Part shown: positions 56,700-64,000 of the stretch, piece by piece
Layout of the letters: each line of letters starts with the position of its first letter
Position numbering within the stretch: the first letter of the stretch is position 1
Origin: Megalobrama amblycephala
Taxonomy: Eukaryota > Chordata > Actinopteri > Cypriniformes > Xenocyprididae
Assembly: GCF_018812025.1 (NCBI RefSeq)
Contig: NC_063053.1
Location: 6,859,623 to 6,923,622 of the forward strand
Direction: 5' to 3'
Length of the DNA stretch: 64,000 nucleotides
Notes under the pieces: model-generated
The model's input: only the letters and a program-made list of their open reading frames with translations
Told to the model about the DNA's origin: nothing
Database searches by the model: none
Translations under genes and position numbers: made by a program

Positions 56700-57000
56700 A
56701 TGCATGTTTCCGCTCGGTCAGACGGATAATATCCTGTCAAAACAGCTCGTGAGACTGCAGACGCGTCTCGCGGCCTTGTCCTGTACTAGACTGGCGTCGT
56801 GGCCGGTGCTCGCGGGCTCAATAAGCGCACACTTGTTTGACGCAGCTGGCCGCACGCGGCTCTTCTCTGTGTTCCAGGGCTTTACTCGCGGTGTCGACTT
56901 ACAAACTAGAGGCATCAAGATTTTCTTTGAGCGGTTTAACTCGATTTAGAATTTAATTATCCGCTAAACTGCGCGCGGAAGCATTTTGTGGGAACAAGCG
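56700..57000. promoter_or_regulatory. isolated CpG-dense block
   Basis: Roughly 30 CpG dinucleotides in 300 nt (ACGCGTCTCGCGGCC, GGCCGCACGCGG, GCGCGCGG) within AT-rich intergenic DNA, 5 kb upstream of rab11fip5. A 113-codon ORF runs through it (56608-56949, plus) but its protein is not recognised. Could be an unmethylated promoter of an unannotated or alternative transcript. Confidence 0.35.
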
Positions 57001-58560
57001 GCCTTTCACAACCTCTCTTGTCAATCATGAGCTAAAGAGGGAACACAAATAATCTCAACAAGCGATCACGTTACCACTAAACTTAAAATTATATCTATTA
57101 TAAAACATAAAAATCTTTTACCAGTTAGATAAATTTTCTATTAATCGACTGTAGGCTAATATGATTTAATGATTTAACTATTTAGAGCTAGCAACATGAA
57201 CTAGCCTACCCAACACAAAATTCAGTATTGATAATAGGCCTACTTGTCAGTATTTTTTTTCCTTCACTTTTAAAAAAATCCACCTATTTCAACATACACT
57301 AAGTTCAGTTGCTGCCTTACATGTTTATAATCACTAAGTCATTTAAACTTAAATTATATTAAACTGACTTAAAAGTCAGAGTTGAATCTTGTATAACTTA
57401 TAAAAAAAGTTGAAATTGCTTATTTTTTTAATCATTAATGTAAAACATATGTTGCAATGACTTATTGATCATATCATTTTTACAGTGTTGTCACTCAAAT
57501 TAATTTTTAGTTTAATTTATTTATATTTATTTAATTAAAATAAAATAATGCAGCACAATTCAATAAATAATGTCACAATTTCATCACATGTAATCCACTT
57601 AATTTTGTAACCTGGACAGAATGAAGAGTAAACATTTATTTTATGTGTTTTTGAGATGAGATGAGAAAAGAGTGAGACATTTAAGAGTTTAATGGTCTGT
57701 TGGGATTTAAAAGTTTAAACAACATACATTACATGTAGAAAATGTGTGCTTATTTCAGTTTGGTTTATGCTACAAAAGGTTTTGAGTGGAGTTTACACAG
57801 TTATTTGGCTAAGAAGAACACTTAACAAAACAAAACCAACAAAAAAACGGATCCGTCCACATTTTCAACCATGTCCACATATGTATTCAGTTTAGCCAAA
57901 TAATTATTTTTTTGAGTGCAGTAAAACAAGTGTACTGAGTTCTTCCACTAGCAATGGTAAAACATGTTATTCAGTCACATTGCCCTCTACTGGTAGGTTT
58001 GTTTTCATAAATGACAGATCTAGTTCAGCAATAATGCATTTTTTTTTTTTAGACAATATTACATAACACACCTAATAACTTTTTACAGCACTCAATGACA
58101 CCTTACAGCATAAAAGAAACAATTAAGACCAAAAAAAAAAAAAATCCAAAATAGCAATACAATAATGAGTTATATAAAGAATAAGATCATTTGAGCAGAC
58201 ATGTTTTAATCTGAGATTTAAACACATGAATTTATACATGAAATGTTATATAGTTACAAGTTACAATCACAAAATTGACCATGTTCTTAAAGTCTCAGCA
58301 CCATGTTCAAATGTAAAAAAACCAACAAAAAAAACAATTTTAGACTATAAACACCAATGAAAGGAAGCAAGTAATGGCCTTTAATGTTGCGAATAAAAAA
58401 AGAAGAAACAACAAATGATGCCTATTTATGCACTTTTCCAAGTATCTGTGTATCATTCTGTGATGACAGATGTCTCTTTTGAATATATCGCTCAATTTCA
58501 ATCACAGAATGATCTTTTGAACAGAGAAAGAAAGATTACAGACTCAATTTGCTTTAGGTT
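57001..58560. other. intergenic, no gene or clear element
   Basis: Very AT-rich with short A/T homopolymers. 57480-57730 loosely resembles 30350-30620 (ATTTTATGTGTTTTT, TTGGAATTTAAAAG), possibly an old repeat. Nothing else seen. Confidence 0.4.
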
Positions 58561-58742
58561 TTTGAGCTAACTGTGGTGTGGCGTTTGAATGAGGGTCCGT
58601 GTTTGAATCATAATGGTCCAATCTGTCAGTGATCTTCAGTGTTTATCTAACAGCTTAGACAAGGCAAATAGACACTTGGGTTTGATCTTGAGGTCTATTG
58701 TGATTGGACACCACAATGAGCAGACACATTTGAGCAGGTTAG

Positions 58743-58762
58743 AGGTTACAGGTCAAAGGTCA
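58743..58762 (+). promoter_or_regulatory. nuclear-receptor DR1 site (AGGTCAAAGGTCA)
   Basis: AGGTCA A AGGTCA at 58750-58762 is a perfect DR1 (RXR/PPAR, HNF4 type), preceded at one-base spacing by AGGTTA (58743-58748). It sits in a repeat-free, composition-balanced stretch (58560-58960). Function inferred. Confidence 0.4.
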
Positions 58763-59214
58763 CAGGGTTTGTGGTCATGATCATGGGTGGCGTATCCCCA
58801 CAAACATCATAAATTGAGATTCTCCGAGCCATCTGTGTGCATTTATGTGTAAGATGACTGAGTATAACAGGATAGAAACACAAAGCACACAAACCTTTCT
58901 CCTTGTCTCTAATTCAAGGTCTATTGCCATGATCACCGCAAGGTCAAGGGAGATGGACCTCTGCAGAAAATATTGATTATGAAACTGTTAAAGATTCTTT
59001 GCTCTTGAGCCAACACTCTTAGAAGAAACGGTTCTGTGTAGAACCTTAAAGGGTTCTGTCAGTCGCTTTATAAACATGGATTTAGTTTTAATTAATTTTT
59101 AGTTTTAATTAAATTTTATGAATTAATATATATATTTTTATTTATATAAATATATTATGTTTTTATGAATTAAACAGCTCGTAAACATACTTTATCACTA
59201 GAAAATTTTAAATA

Positions 59215-60074
59215 ACCAGTTAAACATGAAAGTATGCAATGGACTCCATGGACTCCACTAGACCCCTGAAGGTGTGCTGTGGTATCTGCACCAAGATGTT
59301 AGCAGAAGATCCTTTAAGTCCTGTAAGTTGTGAGGTGGAGCTTCCATGGATCGGACTTGTTTGTTCAGCACATCCCACAGATGCTCGATTGGATTGAGAT
59401 CTGGGGAATTTGGAGGCCAAGTCAACACCTCAAACTGATGTGCTCCTCAAACCATTCCTGAACCATTTTTGACCAGGCCACCTTCTTCCATTGCTCCGTG
59501 GTCCAGTTCTGATGCTCACGTGTCCACTGTTGGCGCTTTCGGCGGTGGACAGGGGTCAGCATGGGGACCCTGACTGGTCTGCGGCTATGCAGCCCCATTC
59601 GCAACAAACTGTGATGCGCTGTGTATTCTGACACCTCTCTATCAGAACCAGCATTAACTTCTTGAGCGATTTGAGCTACAGTAGCTCATCTGTTGGATCG
59701 GACCACACAAACCAGCCTTCATCTGTGCATCACTGAGCCTTGGCCGCCCATGACCCTGTCACCGGTTCACCACTGTTCCTTCCTTGAACTACTTTTGATA
59801 GATACTGACCACTGCAGACCAGGAACACCCCACAAGAGCTGCAGTTTTGGAGATGCTCTGACCCAGTCGTCTAGCCATCACAATTTGGCCCTTGTCAAAC
59901 TCGCTCAAATCCTTACGCTTGCCCATTTTTCCTGCTTCTAACACATCAACTTTAAGGACAAAATGTTCATTTGCTGCATAATATATCCCACCCACTAACA
60001 GGTGGCGTGATGAAGAGATAATCAGTGTTATTCACTTCATCTGTCAGTGCTCAAAATGTTATGCCCGATCAGTG
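59215..60074 (-). pseudogene. internally deleted Tc1-like transposon
   Basis: Minus strand. The 5' end CACTGATCGGGCATAACATT lies next to TA. Then [21 protein letters not shown] (helix-turn-helix start), QWTREHQNWTTEQWKKVAWS, and after a deletion a downstream part WPPNSPDLNPIEHLWD, which contains the last catalytic Glu region. The segment with the first two catalytic Asp residues is missing and frames are shifted; the 3' TIR is not seen. Cannot encode an active transposase. Confidence 0.82.
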
Positions 60075-60079
60075 TATAT

Positions 60080-61424
60080 TTCCTATCTAGGCCTTTTCTT
60101 ATCAAAAAGTATTCATCTGCATGATGTATCTTTTACCCATTCTTCCCATGCTCATATTGACCCGCACACATGCTTCACTTCTGTGTGACCCTGGATTAAA
60201 GGGCGCACATACACTCTGGAGCTAATCGAACAGTGTCTGGAGGTTTAGGCGTGTCATTTGTTTATTTTAGTGGGAGGCCGTCAAAGCCAAAGGCGAATAT
60301 CTCTGTGCATTAATGAAAAGGATTTTAGTTCATTTATGAACATGCTCGCCCAGCACCACTGTTTTAAACTCTGCTGTCTTAATCTGAGTGAACTGTGCGT
60401 CTGCCGTTGTTTTGGTCTTTGCCCTTGACCGCTGATTGATTTGTGCTCAAACAGGTTGGTAGTGATGCATCTGCTAGCAGTTTGAAAGGCAAACGTCATT
60501 AACCTATCAAAGCATGGTCTTCGATTGAGCATAATCTGATGACCACAGAGAAAATGTTACTGTTATTAAGACAGTCATTTCATTATGGTTGTTGTAGTGC
60601 TGTATTGGAATTTATTTATTTTTGAAGAAGTACCGTTAATGGGTACAGCTACAGTAACATCATAGTTAACTTGAGATCCTTTCCATCTAAACTGGTTATA
60701 TCTCTTAAGCCTTGAATGTTTTATGAGCAGTAGGATAACCTCTCTCTCTTTTTTAGTTATGAGAAAGAACCATATTCATCTGCACAGTAACGCAGAGCCA
60801 AAGCACAACCAAAACAAAATTCTTGCAGTTTTACTTTAAACCGCTAGTGGGTCAAAAGTTACATAGTGTACCTTTAAACAAAAATAGACAGTTATGTAGT
60901 ATATTGTCCATAATATATACTGTGGACAATATATTGGATAAAATATCTCACAATTAAGTGACCATAAAAGTAAATTCTAATTTTTTTCCCACTACTTTGG
61001 TTTGTATGTATTTTGACATGTCGTTGGGTGTTGTGTAACTTTAAAAACATGAAAAACTGACAATATTAAGAAATGTTTTTTCCATTTTTCTAATCAAAAG
61101 TTTAAAAAGAAACATTTTTCTTGGGAATTTTGTTTTAATTGGTACTTATTTTATTGGTCTTTCCTGTGTCTTTTATTTAACTTTCTAACTAAGTCTTTTG
61201 TAAAAATAATTTTAATAAACAAAAGCTAATTCCTCAGCAAATTATATATGGAAGTGAACATACTCACTCTGAAAGCCTGAGCCCTTGAAATGGGAAGCCT
61301 GGAGAGAGCAAGGAAATTGCGTCTCATAATGTAGCTGTTTGGAACACATTTGGCGAATGGAGTAATGGAAAAACAACCGCATTTTCTCTTCATATGGAAT
61401 GACCTTTCAAGTGACATCCAGGCC
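60080..61424. other. intergenic, no gene seen
   Basis: AT-rich; 60180-60540 is more balanced (possible conserved non-coding). No element signature noticed. Confidence 0.4.
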
Positions 61425-62282
61425 TTAAAGGGTTAGTTCACCCAAAAATGAAATTTCTGCCATTAATTACTCACCTTCATGTTGTCCCAAATCCGTAAGA
61501 CCTTTGTTTGTCCTCAGAACACAAATTAAGATATTTTTGATAAAATCCAAGGGTATCTGATCCACACATAAGCAGCAATGACAATGCATCTTTTGAGATC
61601 CAGAAGGGTATTAAAAGACATTGATAAAATGGTCAACGTGACTACAGTGGTTAAACCTTAATGTTATGTAGCGACGAGAATACTTTTTGAGCGCAAAAAA
61701 ACAAAATAAAATAACGACTTTTTCAACAATATCTAGTGATGGGTGATTTCAAAACACTGCTTTGTGATTCCGCATAATTAATCTTTTGTTTCTATTTCAA
61801 ATCACTGCTTCATGATGCTTCAGAGCATTATGAATCATTTTGTGTCGAATCAGCGGTTCGGAGCGCCAAAGTCACGTGATTTCAGCAGTTTGGCGGTTTG
61901 ACACACGATCCGAATCATGATTCGACACAAAAGATTCATAACGCTCCGAAGCTTCATGAAGCAGTGTTTTGAAATCGGCCATCACTAAGTCCCATTTTGT
62001 TGTTTTGGCGCACCAAAAATATTCTCGTTGCTTTAGCCTATAATATTAATAATGAACCACTGTACTCACATGAACTTATTTAAATATGTTTTTAGTACAT
62101 TAATGGATCTTGAGAGAGGAAATGTCATTGCTCCCTATACAGGCCTCACTGAGCCATTGGATTTCAACAAAAATATCTTAATTTGTGTTCCGGAGATAAA
62201 CGAAGGTCTTACAGGTGTGGAACGGCACAAGGGTGAGTAATTAATGACATTATTTTCATTTTTGGGTGAACTAACCCTTTAA
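61425..62282. mobile_element. GGGTTAGTTCACCC-type fold-back MITE, copy 5
   Basis: Ends AAAGGGTTAGTTCACCCAAA and TTTGGGTGAACTAACCCTTT, with a hairpin interior (GAATCAGCGGTTCGGAGCGC against the opposing arm). Intergenic. Confidence 0.8.
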
Positions 62283-62639
62283 GTGCTTGAGCTTGACTAG
62301 AGTAGGCCTATATTTCTGAACTTTGACTCAAGTGTATTTTTTACAGAGGAGGAAAAATAAAATAGTAACACAAATCGTTAAGCTTAGTTACCACATAAGG
62401 TGCCAATGGTTCACAGAAGAGCCTCGGTTTTTATATAGGGGACGTGTAAAGCAACAATCAGGGAATATTCAAAGAGTTTCAGGAAACGCTTGCGGAGCGC
62501 TTAAGGGCAGAAAGCAACAGGAGAGGATTAACACAACTGAGCGCAGGAAATGACATTTAACTTGTTAATATTTCTAGCTTTAGATTAATGATAAATTGTC
62601 TATTATTTTCCGGTAAAAGGAAAAGATAAAACTGGTGTT

Positions 62640-63420
62640 TGGCCGAGGGCCCGAGCGCCGTTCGTATGCAAAGTGACAGCCAATTAATGCGCGCTGAGTT
62701 CGGCTAATGACGTCATGCCTTTCAGCATCTAGTTTCGGGTAATGACTTTCCAATGAATCTACTGATTGAAATGTAACTTGCCTGGCCTGGGGCGAGCAGC
62801 TACAAATAGCTAGAACAGAGGCAATCAGAAGATGGCTGAAGACAAAGGATACTCCCCTCCTTACAAATCAGTTTCTCCATATAGAGCTGCAGTCAGCCAA
62901 TGTTGTGAATCTACGTGAGGAGATATGCATATATTGATGAAAAAAATTATTACGCCATAGACTGCTTCCAGCAAACATGCATTAGCATATTCATAGTAAA
63001 TATGAAGGCTATTTACGATAATAAGGTCGGATTATTCAATTCAATGAATGTTAAATAGATGAGCAAATAGTGTATGCGTTATCTACAATGACTTCTATTT
63101 ATTCTTCATCTCTTCCCAATTGAACTCTTCATTTCATTTAACTTTTCTCCTTTTTTAATTTCAGTCGATTTCTGTGTTGTTGTTTTTTAGAAGTCTACCT
63201 AACGTCCGGGTTATGTGCTGAGTAGCTTATTTGAGGGAGAAATCCCGCCCTGCGGCCAGCGCGCGGGAAAAGCGCTTTTTTATTCACCGCCACAGATAAC
63301 CGTTGAGATTAGCGCGCGAATGCTATGCATAAATGTATATGCGTGTGGATCAAGATAAAATGATGCCATTTCCGCGCGTATGGCGTCCCACTTTGTGTCA
63401 CAGTTACTCTGCAATCGTGT
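62640..63420. promoter_or_regulatory. CpG-rich regulatory-looking region at the right end
   Basis: CpG-rich and repeat-free. Contains ATGCAAAG (62666-62673), CCAATTAATGCGCG, a full CRE TGACGTCA (62708-62715), and E2F-like GCGCGGGAAA (63261-63270) near AATCCCGCCC. It faces the position where noto lies in mammals. Promoter or enhancer role is inferred from motifs only. Confidence 0.4.
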
Positions 63421-63436
63421 GAGAAAAGTTTTTAAA

Positions 63437-63613
63437 GCAGGGGTGTCAAACTCAGCTCCTGTAGGCCAAAGTCCTGCGGAATATAGCCGTAACCCCCTTT
63501 AACCCGGTCAGAATTACGTGGAAACAATGTGGTAAGTGGATTGGAGCATGTTTGGAACAAATCTTTGCAAGAATGCGGGCTGTGGCCCTTTAGGAGTTGA
63601 GTTTGACACCCTT
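63437..63613. mobile_element. hAT-type MITE (CAGGGGTGTCAAACTCA), 8-bp TSD
   Basis: Ends CAGGGGTGTCAAACTCAGCTCC and GGAGTTGAGTTTGACACCC, with TTTTAAAG directly outside both ends. About 180 bp, non-coding; common in fish. Confidence 0.75.
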
Positions 63614-64000
63614 TTTTAAAGTGTTCTTCAAGTAACTTCTTGTGAGGCCATTGCTACTTCTGGGCTGAATAGCCTATTATTGTTTGTGTGAAACAACTTG
63701 ACTCAGAGCCATCATTCATTAAAAGCTAGGAATACCTGTAAGAAGACGATGACCCCCTCCATGTAGCTTTTATTTCATATGCAATATTAAAATATTAAGG
63801 TTTATAGTGTCTCTAATGTTATTCTAATTACGTCATATTAGCCTACTTGTATAAACTTACCTTTTTTTACGGTCATGGTATTTGGCTTTATGGACTCTGC
63901 TGCCCTCTTCAGGATAACTATATGTATTACTATTCTCTATTTTTCATTCTAACTATCGAAAGCTGTGGAGATTTTAAATGTTTGCAAATTATTGAATGTT

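Noticed and set aside
1..64000. tRNA, rRNA, CRISPR arrays and bacterial-type operons
   Set aside because: Looked for and not seen; direct repeats here are microsatellites or transposon ends.

Overview
This is vertebrate nuclear DNA, most likely from a cypriniform (carp- or zebrafish-like) teleost. The genes have many short exons with GT/AG introns, CpG-rich first exons and AT-rich introns. The introns are packed with DNA-transposon MITEs, fold-back elements and (CA)n, (TA)n and (GT)n runs typical of cyprinid fish. There is no bacterial or viral gene structure.

Two protein-coding genes can be reconstructed in full, both on the minus strand. (1) sfxn5, sideroflexin-5, a mitochondrial inner-membrane carrier: 14 coding exons from 25166 (ATG) down to 2382 (stop), 325 codons, every junction in phase. 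(2) rab11fip5, a class I Rab11-family interacting protein: 6 coding exons from 51619 (ATG) down to 29938 (stop), 1651 codons. It has an N-terminal C2 domain in exon 1, a Ser-rich and acidic linker, a single 2955-nt exon carrying four NPF motifs, and a C-terminal Rab11-binding helix in exon 6. In mammals SFXN5 and RAB11FIP5 are neighbours in the order EMX1-SFXN5-RAB11FIP5-NOTO, so the window is a conserved synteny block. The left edge should face emx1 and the right edge noto; neither of those genes is inside.

Layout: 1-2381 is the 3' flank of sfxn5, with a 1.5-kb palindromic Tc1-like element. 2382-25166 is sfxn5, whose introns hold a second Tc1 fold-back (9321-10877), a hAT-like element with a nested TTAA MITE (4647-5949), more MITEs, and a 1.2-kb fold-back with 21-bp minisatellite arms (23510-24723) close to exon 1. 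25167-26700 is the sfxn5 upstream region plus a repeat. About 26710-29937 is the probable long 3' UTR of rab11fip5, which contains a self-complementary MITE. 29938-51619 is rab11fip5. 51620-52150 is its CpG-rich promoter. 52150-64000 is intergenic: MITEs, an internally deleted Tc1 transposon (59215-60074), an isolated CpG-dense block (56700-57000), a nuclear-receptor DR1 site (58750-58762), and a CpG-rich regulatory-looking stretch at 62640-63420.

The two genes have no obvious shared biochemistry; their proximity is inherited synteny. I found no clearly new biological system. The least ordinary content is the set of fold-back transposons, several with target-site duplications readable by eye, and the very large NPF-bearing exon of rab11fip5.
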